DNA of 64,000 bases from the NCBI RefSeq assembly GCF_000746085.1, contig NZ_KN050805.1, forward strand, positions 146,512 through 210,511. Reading direction: 5' to 3'. Position 1 is the stretch's first letter. Every line of letters begins with the position of its first letter. Source of the DNA: Methylocapsa aurea. Its GTDB lineage: Bacteria > Pseudomonadota > Alphaproteobacteria > Rhizobiales > Beijerinckiaceae. This document shows, one piece after another, positions 18,324 through 27,665 of the stretch. The notes below the pieces were generated by a model. That model worked only from the letters and a program-made list of their open reading frames with translations. It made no database searches and was not told the DNA's origin. Made by a program: the position numbers and the translations under genes.

Positions 18324-20144
18324 CTATGCTCGGATGCGCTTCGTCGCGCTAGTCAACCAGCGCCGCACATCCGGCTCGACCAGGGGCGAAATCTCGCGCC
18401 GCACGCGGGCGTGATAGGCATTGAGCCAGGCGATTTCCTCCTTGTCGAGGAGCTTTGGCTCGACCAGGGCAAGATCGATCGGCGCCAGCGTGATCGTCTC
18501 GAAACCGAACATTTCCCGTTCCGCGCCGGCGATTTCCCGGGGCTCCACCACGATCAAATTCTCAATGCGGATGCCCCAGTGGCCGGCATGATAAAAGCCT
18601 GGCTCGTTCGACAAGATCATGCCGGGCTCCAGGGCCGCCGATCCCAGCTTCGAAATGCGCTGAGGTCCTTCATGCACCGATAGATAGGACCCGACGCCAT
18701 GCCCCGTCCCATGGTCAAAGTCGAGACCGGCCCGCCAGAGCGGAAGTCGCGCCAAGGCGTCGATTTGCGCGCCCGACGCGCCTTTCGGAAAAACAGCCCG
18801 CGCGATCGCGATATGCCCCTTGAGCACCCTTGTGAATCGATCGCGCATCTCGGCCGTCGGTTTGCCGACGGCGAGCGTGCGCGTGATGTCTGTTGTGCCA
18901 TCCTCATATTGGCCGCCGGAATCGATCAGGAAAATGCCTTTGCCAATCTTGCGGTTGGTCTTGATGCTCACGCGATAATGCGGGATCGCCGCATTAGGCC
19001 CGGCAGCGGCGATTGAGGGAAATGAGACGTCCTTCAGCTTGCGCGTTTGCCGCCTGAAGGTCTCGAGCGCTTGCGCCGCGTCGATCTCGGTGAGTTCTCC
19101 CGCCGGCGCATTGAGCGAAAACCAATGCAGGAAGCGCACAATCGCGGCGCCGTCTCGGAGTTGAGCCCTGCGCGCTCCGGCGAGTTCAGCGGCGTTCTTG
19201 CGCGCTTTCATCAAGGCGACTGGATCTTGCCCTACATCGATAAGTCCGCCCGCCACCTTCACGATCGAGGTCAGCTTGGCGGGCGCCGTGGCGGCGTCGA
19301 AAAGCACGTGCTTGCCTCGTCTGCCAAGATCTTCGAGATCGCCCTCAAGGCGGTCTGGCTCCTCGATGTCGGCGAGGCTGCAGAGCTGGTCCCGCAACCC
19401 ATTGTCGAGCTTGCGCGCATCGACATAAAGACGCGGCTTGCCCTCTTTCAAGATCAGGGCGAAGGCCAGCGGCAGCGGCGTATGCGAGACATCGGCGCCG
19501 CGAATGTTGAAGATCCAGGCGACGGCATGCGGATCGCTGATCACCAAGGCGTCCTTGCCCTTGAGCGCAGCGCCGGCGCGGGCAAGCTTCTCGGATGCGC
19601 CTTCTCCGGCGAGCTTGCGCGGATGCAAGCGGATCCTGCCGAGCGGCGGCGCCGGACGATCGGTCCAGATCGCATCGATCGGGTTCGGCTCGATGGCGAC
19701 GAGTTCGGCTCCCGCGAGTTGCGCCGCCTTGCCAAGGCTCTCCACCTGGAGCGGCGTGTGCAGCCAAGGATCGTAGCCGAGCCGAGCCCCCCGGCTCAGA
19801 TTCTCCTCAAGCCATTTCGAAGGGCTGGTCTCCGCCATGGCGACAGGCTTGAAAATCGAAACGTCGACTTGGTCCTTGACCGCCAGCGCATAGCGGCCAT
19901 CGACGAAGATCGCAGCGCGATCGCGCAACACAATCGCGAGCCCCGCCGAGCCGGTAAAGCCGGAAAGCCATGCGAGCCGCTCTTCGGAGGGGGCGACATA
20001 TTCATTTTGATGCCGATCGGCGCGGGGGATGAGAAAGCCATCGAGCCCGAGGCGATCGAGTTCGGCGCGCAAAGCCGCGAGCCGCGCCACGCCCTGCGAA
20101 GGATCGGCCTGATCCTCAAAGGTTTGGAAAACACATTCGAACAT
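18324..20144 (-). CDS. M24-family aminopeptidase P (Xaa-Pro aminopeptidase)
   Basis: Cytosolic metalloaminopeptidase of 606 aa that removes N-terminal residues before proline. It is of the long, three-domain eukaryote-like type. Two creatinase-like N-terminal domains (DGFLIPRADRHQNEYV...RLAWLSGFTGSAG) precede the pita-bread catalytic domain, whose metal ligands fall in LIDSGGQYEDGTTDITRT, FDHGTGHGVGSYLSVHEGP and MILSNEPGFY. It ends with the extra C-terminal domain of this subgroup. The start at 20144 is followed by MFECVFQTFED; a slightly later start is possible. Confidence 0.92.
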   Translation of the reverse strand: MFECVFQTFEDQADPSQGVARLAALRAELDRLGLDGFLIPRADRHQNEYVAPSEERLAWLSGFTGSAGLAIVLRDRAAIFVDGRYALAVKDQVDVSIFKPVAMAETSPSKWLEENLSRGARLGYDPWLHTPLQVESLGKAAQLAGAELVAIEPNPIDAIWTDRPAPPLGRIRLHPRKLAGEGASEKLARAGAALKGKDALVISDPHAVAWIFNIRGADVSHTPLPLAFALILKEGKPRLYVDARKLDNGLRDQLCSLADIEEPDRLEGDLEDLGRRGKHVLFDAATAPAKLTSIVKVAGGLIDVGQDPVALMKARKNAAELAGARRAQLRDGAAIVRFLHWFSLNAPAGELTEIDAAQALETFRRQTRKLKDVSFPSIAAAGPNAAIPHYRVSIKTNRKIGKGIFLIDSGGQYEDGTTDITRTLAVGKPTAEMRDRFTRVLKGHIAIARAVFPKGASGAQIDALARLPLWRAGLDFDHGTGHGVGSYLSVHEGPQRISKLGSAALEPGMILSNEPGFYHAGHWGIRIENLIVVEPREIAGAEREMFGFETITLAPIDLALVEPKLLDKEEIAWLNAYHARVRREISPLVEPDVRRWLTSATKRIRA

Positions 20145-20189
20145 GGCGCCAGCCTAGAGCCAGTTCCCCGCCCCCGCAATATGCGCCGA

Positions 20190-20651
20190 TTATTTTGGCG
20201 CGCCCTCCGCATTTTCGAGCGGGTGACCTGGCAGGCAACCAGCTTTCCAGCGCAACCCAAGATCGCGCAACTCTGCTTCAAGGCATTCCACCTCGAGCCG
20301 CAGAGCGCCCCCCGCGGAGAAGATGAGCGCCACCTCGCCCGACGGCGGCTCCGTCTCTTTGAACGAAATGCTGAGAAGATTGAGGATTGCGCCCTTGTCC
20401 CGCTGCGAGAACCCCGCACATGAGACCTTGAAAACACGCTCGAAATGCAGCCCGGTGCGGCAGCGCTCCAAAACGCCCTGATTCGCCTTCACCCAATCGA
20501 ACCTCGACGAGACAATGGCGAACCGCTTCGAATGCGGCAGATAAGCCATGTCGCCGACACGGACCAATGCGTCCTGAAGATTGGCCGAGATGACGCCAAG
20601 ATCCTCGCTATCCATGGCGACCAATCGAAGGAGATCCGGCAGTGGCGTCAC
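20190..20651 (-). CDS. DUF2948 family protein
   Basis: Protein of unknown function, 153 aa, from a GTG start. LVAMDSEDLGVISANLQDALV and RFAIVSSRFDWVK are typical of DUF2948, a family found almost always directly downstream of murA in Hyphomicrobiales, as here (about 200 bases). No catalytic motif or membrane segment is seen. The C-terminus (LGLRWKAGCLPGHPL) matches the family's conserved end. Confidence 0.85.
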   Translation of the reverse strand: MTPLPDLLRLVAMDSEDLGVISANLQDALVRVGDMAYLPHSKRFAIVSSRFDWVKANQGVLERCRTGLHFERVFKVSCAGFSQRDKGAILNLLSISFKETEPPSGEVALIFSAGGALRLEVECLEAELRDLGLRWKAGCLPGHPLENAEGAPK

Positions 20652-20853
20652 GTTACGTTACTCTCATCGGAAAGAGCTGCGCGCTCGGTCATAGCTTTTA
20701 GCCATACGGATTGAATTTTCGCGAGCAAGGAGCCCCCCGGCGCCTCCGCCAAGGGGCTGGCGTCAGCGGCGCTGGTTGTTCCACCCTTGGCGTCGAACTT
20801 TCGATTCTGCCTGATTTCCTTCGGAAAGCCAGCGTCATTTCCGAAACAATGGT

Positions 20854-22152
20854 TTAGGCGTGGCCGGAGAGCCGCTCGATGATCGCGCCGCAGCCGCCCA
20901 GCTTGTCCTCGAGATGTTCGAAGCCGCGATCGAGATGATAAACGCGGTTGACCATGGTTTCGCCCTGCGCCGCAAGCGCCGCGATGACGAGCGACACCGA
21001 AGCGCGGAGATCCGTCGCCATTACCTGGGCGCCTTGGAGCTCGTCCACCCCTTCGACCAAGGCGACGTCGCCCTCGAGTTTTATGCGGGCGCCGAGCCGG
21101 GCGAGTTCCTGCACATGCATGAAGCGGTTTTCGAAAATTGTTTCGGTGATCTTCGAATGCCCCTTGGCCTTTGTCATCAAAGCCATGAACTGGGCCTGCA
21201 AATCGGTCGGGAAGCCGGGAAACGGAGCCGTCGAGACATCGACCGGCATGATCCCGGCGCCATTGCGCCGCACCCGAAGCCCCTCATTGGTGACGGAAAC
21301 GCTCGCCCCAGCCTGCTCGATCGCGTCGAGAGCGCTTTGCAAAAGCCCGGCCTCGGCGCCTTCCAAAAGCACATCGCCGCCCGCCATGGCGACCGCAATC
21401 GCATAAGTTCCCGCTTCGATGCGATCGGGCAAGACGGTGTGGCTTGCGCCCGAAAGGCTGCCAACTCCCTCGATCTCGATGATGGACTGCCCGGCGCCCT
21501 TGATCTTGGCGCCCATCTTGATGAGGCAATCGGCGAGATCGACGATCTCCGGCTCGCGCGCCGCATTGACGAGAAGCGTGTGGCCCTTGGCCAGGGAGGC
21601 GGCCATCAGCGCCGTATGCGTGCCGCCGACCGTCACCTTCGGAAAATGAATTTCCGCGCCGATCAATCCTTTCGGCGCGGTGGCGTGAACATAGCCCGCC
21701 TCGATCTCGACGCTGGCGCCAAGCTTTTCCAGCGCCATGATGAGCAGGTCGACCGGCCGTGTGCCTATGGCGCAGCCTCCTGGCAGCGAAACCTTGGCCT
21801 CGCCCATCCGCGCAAGAAGCGGCGCGACGACCCAAAAGCTCGCGCGCATTTTGGAGACAAGCTCATAGGGCGCCATCGTATCGACAATCGTTCGCGCGGA
21901 AAGATGGATCGCCCGGCTGGCGCGCGGCGCCGCTCCCGGCCGCCGTCCATCAACCGAATAATCGACGCCGTGATGACCAAGAATGCGCAGCAGCATGCCG
22001 ACATCGGCGAGACTGGGCACATTTTCGAGGGTGAGCGTCTCGGCTGTGAGAAGCGAAGCGATCATCAGCGGCAGTGCCGCGTTCTTGGCGCCGGAAATCC
22101 GAATGACGCCGTTCAGCGTTTGCCCGCCGACGATGCGAATGCGATCCATCAA
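20854..22152 (-). CDS. murA: UDP-N-acetylglucosamine 1-carboxyvinyltransferase
   Basis: First committed step of peptidoglycan synthesis in the cytoplasm: transfer of enolpyruvate to UDP-GlcNAc. It is 432 aa. GAKNAALP holds Lys23 and Asn24. The catalytic cysteine is in [11 protein letters not shown] (about residue 127), so a fosfomycin-sensitive Cys form is expected. [16 protein letters not shown] and [12 protein letters not shown] follow in family order. Two ATGs lie at the start ([10 protein letters not shown]); either may be used. A small gene ends 15 bases upstream on the same strand. Confidence 0.97.
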   Translation of the reverse strand: MMDRIRIVGGQTLNGVIRISGAKNAALPLMIASLLTAETLTLENVPSLADVGMLLRILGHHGVDYSVDGRRPGAAPRASRAIHLSARTIVDTMAPYELVSKMRASFWVVAPLLARMGEAKVSLPGGCAIGTRPVDLLIMALEKLGASVEIEAGYVHATAPKGLIGAEIHFPKVTVGGTHTALMAASLAKGHTLLVNAAREPEIVDLADCLIKMGAKIKGAGQSIIEIEGVGSLSGASHTVLPDRIEAGTYAIAVAMAGGDVLLEGAEAGLLQSALDAIEQAGASVSVTNEGLRVRRNGAGIMPVDVSTAPFPGFPTDLQAQFMALMTKAKGHSKITETIFENRFMHVQELARLGARIKLEGDVALVEGVDELQGAQVMATDLRASVSLVIAALAAQGETMVNRVYHLDRGFEHLEDKLGGCGAIIERLSGHA

Positions 22153-22167
22153 TCCCCCGATTCGAGC

Positions 22168-22389
22168 CTACCGCTCGTGAAAACTGCTTCCCTTTTCGAG
22201 CGCCGCGGCCTCGTCCTGGCTGGCCTCGCGCGCCCGGCGGTCGCGGCTTTGGGCCTTGCGCCGGTTGAGGTTAGCCCGCAGCGCTTCGGCGAGACGCTGG
22301 CGCTCGGCCGCTTTCTTGCGCGCATTGGCTTCGGCGGCGTCCTTGCCATCTGGCGCGGACAGATCCTCCCCCTTGCCGGACGCCCCCAT
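22168..22389 (-). CDS. Small charged hypothetical protein upstream of murA
   Basis: Predicted 73-aa cytoplasmic protein rich in Ala, Arg, Lys and Glu. Its core, RQRLAEALRANLNRRKAQSRDRRA, resembles the short basic proteins often seen beside murA in this order (recollection, not checked). GAGGG lies 7 bases before the ATG at 22389, which supports translation. It probably forms an operon with murA, 15 bases away. Function unknown. Confidence 0.65.
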   Translation of the reverse strand: MGASGKGEDLSAPDGKDAAEANARKKAAERQRLAEALRANLNRRKAQSRDRRAREASQDEAAALEKGSSFHER

Positions 22390-22550
22390 GCAGTCACCCT
22401 CGATTATTGCTTCAAATCAGACAGCGGCGCATTTTTCTGAGAAATGTAGTAAAATGTCTTTAAGGCCGAGGCAAGGCTACCCGCTTGCCTAACCGGCGCG
22501 CCTATGTCACATACGCCGGCGCCTTGTAACCTGAAAGCGCGCCCCGCGAG

Positions 22551-22625
22551 GCTGCGGTAGCTCAGTGGTAGAGCACTCCATTGGTAATGGAGAGGTCGAC
22601 AGTTCAATCCTGTCTCGCAGCACCA
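22551..22625 (+). tRNA. tRNA-Thr (anticodon GGT)
   Basis: Full cloverleaf: acceptor GCTGCGG pairs with TCGCAGC, the anticodon stem CTCCA/TGGAG encloses the loop TTGGTAA (anticodon GGT), and the T arm is GACAG-TTCAATC-CTGTC. The discriminator A is followed by an encoded CCA. Its last 23 bases are repeated at 39950 and 49695 and act as the integration core for two elements, so the tRNA stays intact. Confidence 0.97.
22603..22625 (+). repeat. att core, left end of element A (within tRNA-Thr)
   Basis: The 3' part of the tRNA from the T loop to CCA. An identical 23-bp sequence occurs at 39950-39972 and 49695-49717. Copies two and three share a T right after the CCA, while the tRNA copy is followed by G. 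This fits strand exchange inside the repeat. Confidence 0.92.
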
Positions 22626-22671
22626 GCCAAGCCCTTGTTTTCAAAATATTCCCTTGAAAAATCAGCCTTTT

Positions 22672-22700
22672 CCATTCTGATGTAACAATCCGTGTTACAA
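22672..22700. other. Candidate integrase arm-type sites, left end of element A
   Basis: TGTAACA at 22681-22687 and its inverted form TGTTACA at 22693-22699 lie 55-67 bases inside the att core. The 16-base stretch beginning at 22672 matches 39871-39886, near the right end of element A, at 15 of 16 positions. Arm-type binding by the integrase is inference from position and repetition. Confidence 0.5.
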
Positions 22701-22715
22701 ACTGAATGGTGCGGA

Positions 22716-24326
22716 ATGGCTGGCAAGACCCCATACCTTATAAACCGGCAAGGAAACTTTTGGGCGCGCATCGTCGTCCCAAAGGAGCTTCGCGCGATCA
22801 TCGGCAAAACCGAATTGCGCGAAGCTCTCGGCCCAAACCGCCCCGAAGCGATTAAGAACCTTCACGCGGCGCTTGTCGGATTCCATGCGCAGCTTGACGA
22901 CGCGCGTCGTCAAATTCCAAACGCCCCAATTCCAGAGAAAAAGCGCGGCGATTCCATTCGCGCCCTAGCGCGGGCACATTATGAGCAAGAGCTTGCGCAC
23001 GATGAATTATCTCGGCGCAATTACCTTCGCGGCGTCGTTTCGCCGAAGGAATTAAACGGCGTCCTGCCACGCGACCCGTATCTCAGAAATTTGAAAGTGG
23101 TCGCATCCAGCGGTTTCACTGGCGAATCTCTCGACATTGAATTTGTCGCGGCGACAATCGGTTGGGCTATCGATCAGTTCAACGTCGAGGGTAGGACGAC
23201 GCCCGAACGCGGTTCGCCCGAATGGTTAAGCTTAGCGCGGACCCTTGCGGCGATTCAGGTCGAATCGCTAGAGCGCAGCAAAGAGCGCGACGAAGGCAAA
23301 CTCGACGGCAAGCCTTACCATCCGATATTAACCGACGCACCCGATGAACCGCAGGAAGCTGAACCCGTATCGATCAATGGGCTTTTCGACGCATATATCA
23401 AAGAATTGGCGCGATCTGGTAAGGGCGCTGTCGCCGCGAAGCGCTGGGCACCCGCTTTCACCGATCTGGTTAAATTCGTCGGGCATGACGACGCCACACG
23501 CCTGACAAAGAAAAATATAGTCGATTGGAAAGATCGCCTCCTAGAATCGAAAAGTCCGAAAACGGTCCGCGACACCGCCTTAGCTGCACTTAAGGCTGTA
23601 CTCGCCTTCGCGGCTGAAAACGACAAGATCGCTGAAAACGTCGCCGCTGGCGTCAAAGTCAGGTTCACCGCGCCAAAGCTCAACCGCTCCAAAGGATTCA
23701 CGCCAGACGAAGCCGCAGTGGTTTTAAAGGCCGCTCTGGCGCACGTACCCAAGCCTTCAGACAATCCCCAAACCCGCGAAGGTCCGCATCTAACGGCGGC
23801 TAAGAAATGGGTTCCTTGGATTTGCGCACACTCTGGCGCGCGCGTCGCGGAGATCACCCAACTACGGAAAGAGGACATTCGCGCGCAAGACGGCGTTCAA
23901 TTTATCAGGATCACGCCCGAAGCTGGTTCGGTAAAAACGGGCAAATATCGCGACGTGCCGATTCATCCGCAATTGATCGAACTTGGATTCCTGACCTTCG
24001 TCGAGGACGCCGCAGATGGTCCGCTTTTTTACGCGACCAAGACCCGCACCGGAACGACGCACCCGTCAAAGACTGTCGCGGGCAGAATCAGCCAATGGCT
24101 GAAATCTTTGAACGTTGTTCCGCCAGAAGTAGACCCCTCGCATGGCTGGCGGCATCGGTTCAAAACGGTCGGACGCGAAGCAGGCATAGACCCGAGAGTC
24201 CTGGACGCAATCCAAGGTCACGCGGCGCGCACGGCTGGCGACAACTATGGCGACGTAAGTCTGAAGGCGTCTATGCTCGCTATCGGCAAGCTTCCGTCGA
24301 TCGATTTGGCTGATTCAGATGGATAA
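22716..24326 (+). CDS. Tyrosine recombinase (integrase) of element A
   Basis: Site-specific integrase, 536 aa. The N-terminus (YLINRQGNFWARIVVPKEL) is the DUF6538 type seen in alphaproteobacterial integrases. A SAM-like core-binding domain lies around residues 225-320. The catalytic domain has the Arg in HSGARVAEITQLRKED, HGWRHRF (H-x-x-R) and GHAARTAGDNYG, which supplies the second His and the Tyr. The ATG at 22716 fits the domain start; a GTG at 22692 is the alternative. It begins 90 bases from the tRNA end, the standard position for a tRNA-targeting integrase, and is homologous in layout to the integrase of element B. Confidence 0.93.
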   Translation: MAGKTPYLINRQGNFWARIVVPKELRAIIGKTELREALGPNRPEAIKNLHAALVGFHAQLDDARRQIPNAPIPEKKRGDSIRALARAHYEQELAHDELSRRNYLRGVVSPKELNGVLPRDPYLRNLKVVASSGFTGESLDIEFVAATIGWAIDQFNVEGRTTPERGSPEWLSLARTLAAIQVESLERSKERDEGKLDGKPYHPILTDAPDEPQEAEPVSINGLFDAYIKELARSGKGAVAAKRWAPAFTDLVKFVGHDDATRLTKKNIVDWKDRLLESKSPKTVRDTALAALKAVLAFAAENDKIAENVAAGVKVRFTAPKLNRSKGFTPDEAAVVLKAALAHVPKPSDNPQTREGPHLTAAKKWVPWICAHSGARVAEITQLRKEDIRAQDGVQFIRITPEAGSVKTGKYRDVPIHPQLIELGFLTFVEDAADGPLFYATKTRTGTTHPSKTVAGRISQWLKSLNVVPPEVDPSHGWRHRFKTVGREAGIDPRVLDAIQGHAARTAGDNYGDVSLKASMLAIGKLPSIDLADSDG

Positions 24327-24352
24327 TCTGTAATCCACTAAAAGCTAATCAC

Positions 24353-24373
24353 ACAACTACCTAAAATAGTTGT
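24353..24373. terminator. Weak inverted repeat after the element A integrase
   Basis: ACAACTA (24353-24359) pairs with TAGTTGT (24367-24373) over a 7-base AT-rich loop, 27 bases after the integrase stop. It may end integrase transcription. The rest of the 109-base gap before the portal gene is very AT-rich and probably holds the late promoter, but I could not fix -35 and -10 boxes with confidence. Confidence 0.35.
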
Positions 24374-24435
24374 ATATTAAGTGTATTTTAATGGTATACT
24401 TATGTCATAGCAATTGACATTGGTATATTCATTTT

Positions 24436-25689
24436 ATGGCATTCTGGAATAGCTGGTTTGAAAAGAAGAGTTCTGGCATTAGTTCGCCAGAACCTTGGCT
24501 TTTCGATCTATTTGGCTCTGCTACGGCATTATCTGGCGAACTTGTTTCGCCTTACGCTGCATTGAAGTGTACCGCCGTCTCTTGTGCGGTCAGAGCTATT
24601 TCCGAAGCGGTTGGCCAGCTTCCAATTCATCTTTACTCCAAAGACGACAACGGCGCTAAGTCCCGCGCCACAAGTCATCCGCTCTATAATATCCTGAACA
24701 AATCGGTAAACGACTTCACGTCCTGCCAAGAATTCCAAGAGCAAATGGTTCGCGACGCGCTTCTGTTTGGGAATGGCTACGCTCATATCAATCGCGTGAA
24801 TGGCAAGGTAGTCGAGCTAACCCGGCTTCGCCCTGAAGCTTGTTCGGTCTTTGAGGATCAAATTACAGGCGAGCCTGTTTACCGCCTGACGACGAACGGC
24901 ACGAACGAATGTCGCGAACTTCCTTATCGCGACGTCTTCCATCTGAAAGCACCGGTTGGCGCATTTCTCTATCGTGGCGAAAGCGTCGTTATGCAGGCGC
25001 GTGAGGCTATCGGCTTGGCGCTGGCGCTAGAAGCCCATGCGGCGCGTCTCTTCGCGTCTGGCGGACGTCCTAGCGGCGTCCTTACATTTCCCGGCAAACT
25101 AACCGCCGACGCCGCATTGCGCATTCGCAACAGTTGGCAAGCCTCGCACGCTGGCGCGAATTCAGGCCGCACGGCGCTCTTGGAAGAAGGCGCAGCTTTC
25201 CAAGCTCTAAGCTTCAACAGTGTTGATTCCCAATATATTCAAATCAGGGAGTTCGCCATTGCGGAAATCGCCCGCGCCTTCCGCGTCGCGCCAATTCTGC
25301 TTCAGGACTTGGGCCGCGCGAACTTCAAGAATTCCGAAGAGATCGCGCAACAGTTCGTCAACTTCACGTTGATTCCTTGGGTTCGCCGCATCGAATCTGA
25401 AATCTATTTGAAGTTGATCGAACCTCCTGAACGCGATCAGCTACATGCGGAATTCTGCTTAGACGATTTGCTCAAAGCCGACCTCTTCCAGCGCGCCCAA
25501 GCCTACCAAATTTTCATTCAATCGCGGATTTTGAATCCGAACGAAATTCGCGAGCTGGAGAACAGAGCGCCATACGAAGGCGGCGATGCGTTCATCAATC
25601 CGAACACTACCAGCGGCAACAATCCAGACGTCGCTGTAGAGGCCGCCGAACCCGGCAAACCGCCTGAAGCTTCGGAGCCTAGCTTATGA
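24436..25689 (+). CDS. Phage portal protein (HK97 family)
   Basis: Forms the dodecameric ring at the capsid vertex through which DNA is packaged. It is 417 aa, the usual size. Landmarks are AVSCAVRAISEAVGQLPIHLY, NDFTSCQEFQEQMVRDALLFGNGYA, LRPEACSV and LQDLGRANFKNSEEIAQQFVN, all typical of the HK97/lambda-like portal family. It is the first structural gene after the integrase; its stop overlaps the start of the next gene by four bases. The terminase genes, usually upstream, lie about 7 kb downstream instead. Confidence 0.93.
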   Translation: MAFWNSWFEKKSSGISSPEPWLFDLFGSATALSGELVSPYAALKCTAVSCAVRAISEAVGQLPIHLYSKDDNGAKSRATSHPLYNILNKSVNDFTSCQEFQEQMVRDALLFGNGYAHINRVNGKVVELTRLRPEACSVFEDQITGEPVYRLTTNGTNECRELPYRDVFHLKAPVGAFLYRGESVVMQAREAIGLALALEAHAARLFASGGRPSGVLTFPGKLTADAALRIRNSWQASHAGANSGRTALLEEGAAFQALSFNSVDSQYIQIREFAIAEIARAFRVAPILLQDLGRANFKNSEEIAQQFVNFTLIPWVRRIESEIYLKLIEPPERDQLHAEFCLDDLLKADLFQRAQAYQIFIQSRILNPNEIRELENRAPYEGGDAFINPNTTSGNNPDVAVEAAEPGKPPEASEPSL

Positions 25690-26030
25690 CAACGGACACC
25701 CGCCTGACGGCCTTCTTTGGCGATCTTGAACACGATTTTCAGATCACGCCAGCGTTGATCCCCGAACTAGAGCGCGTCACGGAATCAGGCATCGGTTCGC
25801 TTTGCAGGCGCTTATTCAACGGCGACTTCCGCCACGCGGATATGATCGAAACCATCCGCCTCGGACTCATTGGCGGCGGCGCTAATCCGCAACAAGCCTC
25901 TCTCCTTGTGAAGGCTTACGCGCTCAATCGCCCGCTTGATGAAACGCTTCCCCTGGCAATCGATATCCTAAGCGTGCTCTGGTTCGGCAATGGCAACAAA
26001 ACGAATGAAAATTTAGATGAACAAGCTTGA
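25686..26030 (+). CDS. GTA gp10/TAC_11-like tail assembly chaperone
   Basis: Product of 114 aa. LTAFFGDLEHDFQITPALIPELE, GIGSLCRRLFNGDFRHADMIETIR (read as two landmarks) and LAIDILSVLWFGN match the gene-transfer-agent gp10-like family (Phage_TAC_11), which chaperones tail assembly. It overlaps portal by four bases and the protease-capsid gene by 14. Its place between portal and protease is unusual; the family normally sits just before the tape measure gene. A second gene with the same type of N-terminal domain occurs at 28168. Confidence 0.8.
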   Translation: MTTDTRLTAFFGDLEHDFQITPALIPELERVTESGIGSLCRRLFNGDFRHADMIETIRLGLIGGGANPQQASLLVKAYALNRPLDETLPLAIDILSVLWFGNGNKTNENLDEQA

Positions 26031-27594
26031 ATTCAAATCAGCTCTCTCCGTATCGGATGAAGGTGAAATCAGCGGGATTGCTTGGGTCTTTGATACGCCT
26101 GATCGAACCGGCGACATCATTACAAAAGGAGCCTTCTCTACCGCGCCTTCAAGGCTTCCTATTTTATGGTCGCATGATCAGCGCGAAGTACTTGGCGTAT
26201 GGAACTCAGTGCGCGAAACGGCGCAGGGTTTGGAAGTCAAAGGCCGACTCCTAGTTAATGACGTTCAACGCGCGGCGGAGATTCACGCCCTCGTCAAATC
26301 CGGCGCAGTGCAAGGCCTCTCCATTGGCTTCAGCGTTCAAAAGGCTACGTCGCGTCCGCGCGGCGGGCGTACAATTTACAAAACCGATTTGCAAGAAATC
26401 TCCATTGTCAGCGTTCCCGCACATCCGAACGCGCAAATTCTCACTGTTAAGGAAAACATTTTGGAACACGAAGATAATAACGCGCCGGATTATGCGGCGC
26501 TTGAAACCAAATTCAACGAACTCGAGACCAAGTTCAACAGCGTCAACATTCTGACCAATCGCCTCGACAAAATCGAGACGCGCCTAAATCGCCCCGGAAC
26601 GGGCAATGTCGAAACCAAAGACAACGCTGGCGAGAGCGAAACCAAAGCGTTTGACAATTTTATGCGGCTTGGGGTCGAACGTATGCCGCAGATCGAGACC
26701 AAGGCTCTTATCTCCAGCACGAATTCGGCAGGGGGGTTTACTGTTCCACCCGCGTACCTTGCAGAGATCACCAAGCAGCTTGTTCTCTACTCTTCGGTTC
26801 GTTCCCTCGCGCGCGTTACAAGTGTCGGCACGACTCCCGTCCTACTTCCGAAGCGCACCGGAACCACGACTGTTTCGTGGGTTGACGAGGGTTCGCCTTC
26901 GCCAAGCACGCAGCAGACCTATGATCGCCAGAGCTTCGATATCTTCGAAATGGGGGCGCATTGTGACGTGTCGAACCGCCTTCTCGAAGATTCCATGTTC
27001 AACCTTGAATCTGAAATCGCAATGGATTTAGGCCAGCAATTCGGACTTTCTGAATCCGCCGCTTTCATCGGCGGCAACGGAATCGGAAAACCGGCTGGAA
27101 TTATCGGCAACGCTTCGATTCCCTTCACGCCCGGTCTTAACAGCCTGACTTTTATTACGCCCGGACTCTTGATCGAAATGTTCTACAGCCTACCTACCTT
27201 CTACGCGAAGAATGCGGTTTGGACCATGTCGCGCGGAATGATGGGTTACATTCGCGGTCTCGTGAACGGCCTTGAACAGTTCCTTTGGCAGGATTCCACT
27301 GGCGGGCTTGCTGGCGGACAACCGGCAATGTTGCTCGGCCGCCCAATCATCGAAATGCCGGAACTTCCGCACCACCAGAACGGCGATGGTTCGCCGCTCG
27401 CTATCGGCACGATTCCGATTATCTTCGGCGACTGGCAGGCGGGGTTCCGCATCTTCGACCGTGTTGGCGTTTCGATCATGCGGGATCCGTTCTCCCAGGC
27501 AACGGATGGTCTTGTACGTTTTCATGCCCGTAGGCGTGTTGGCGGCGCTGTGAGCCTGCCGGAAGCCTTCCGATTCCTGAAAATCGCCGCGTAA
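26017..27594 (+). CDS. Fused prohead protease and major capsid protein (HK97 type)
   Basis: Single 525-aa reading frame. Residues 1-145 are an S78-type prohead protease with His53 in ILWSHDQREVLG and Ser102 in VQGLSIGF. Residues about 155-200 form a heptad-like coiled coil (ETKFNELETKFN) as in scaffold/delta domains. From about 225 onward is the HK97 capsid fold (FTVPPAYLAEITKQLV, GAHCDVSNRLLEDS, GKPAGIIGN, LLGRPIIEMPELP, GVSIMRDP). The protease presumably cuts itself and the delta domain away during maturation. The 12-bp hairpin downstream ends this transcript. Confidence 0.92.
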   Translation: MNKLEFKSALSVSDEGEISGIAWVFDTPDRTGDIITKGAFSTAPSRLPILWSHDQREVLGVWNSVRETAQGLEVKGRLLVNDVQRAAEIHALVKSGAVQGLSIGFSVQKATSRPRGGRTIYKTDLQEISIVSVPAHPNAQILTVKENILEHEDNNAPDYAALETKFNELETKFNSVNILTNRLDKIETRLNRPGTGNVETKDNAGESETKAFDNFMRLGVERMPQIETKALISSTNSAGGFTVPPAYLAEITKQLVLYSSVRSLARVTSVGTTPVLLPKRTGTTTVSWVDEGSPSPSTQQTYDRQSFDIFEMGAHCDVSNRLLEDSMFNLESEIAMDLGQQFGLSESAAFIGGNGIGKPAGIIGNASIPFTPGLNSLTFITPGLLIEMFYSLPTFYAKNAVWTMSRGMMGYIRGLVNGLEQFLWQDSTGGLAGGQPAMLLGRPIIEMPELPHHQNGDGSPLAIGTIPIIFGDWQAGFRIFDRVGVSIMRDPFSQATDGLVRFHARRRVGGAVSLPEAFRFLKIAA

Positions 27595-27604
27595 TTCAAC
27601 CCAC

Positions 27605-27636
27605 AAAGAGCCTGACCGATTAAGTCAGGCTCTTTT
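27605..27636 (+). terminator. Rho-independent terminator after the capsid gene
   Basis: Perfect 12-bp stem, AAAGAGCCTGAC (27605-27616) with GTCAGGCTCTTT (27624-27635), a 7-base loop and a following T. It lies 10 bases after the capsid stop and before the tail tube gene, so capsid and tail genes may be partly uncoupled. Confidence 0.88.
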
Positions 27637-27665
27637 CATCAATTTTCATATAAGGCATTGTTTTT

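Noticed and set aside
20860..22440. 526-aa plus-strand frame opposite murA
   Set aside because: Antisense shadow; murA on the minus strand is unmistakable.
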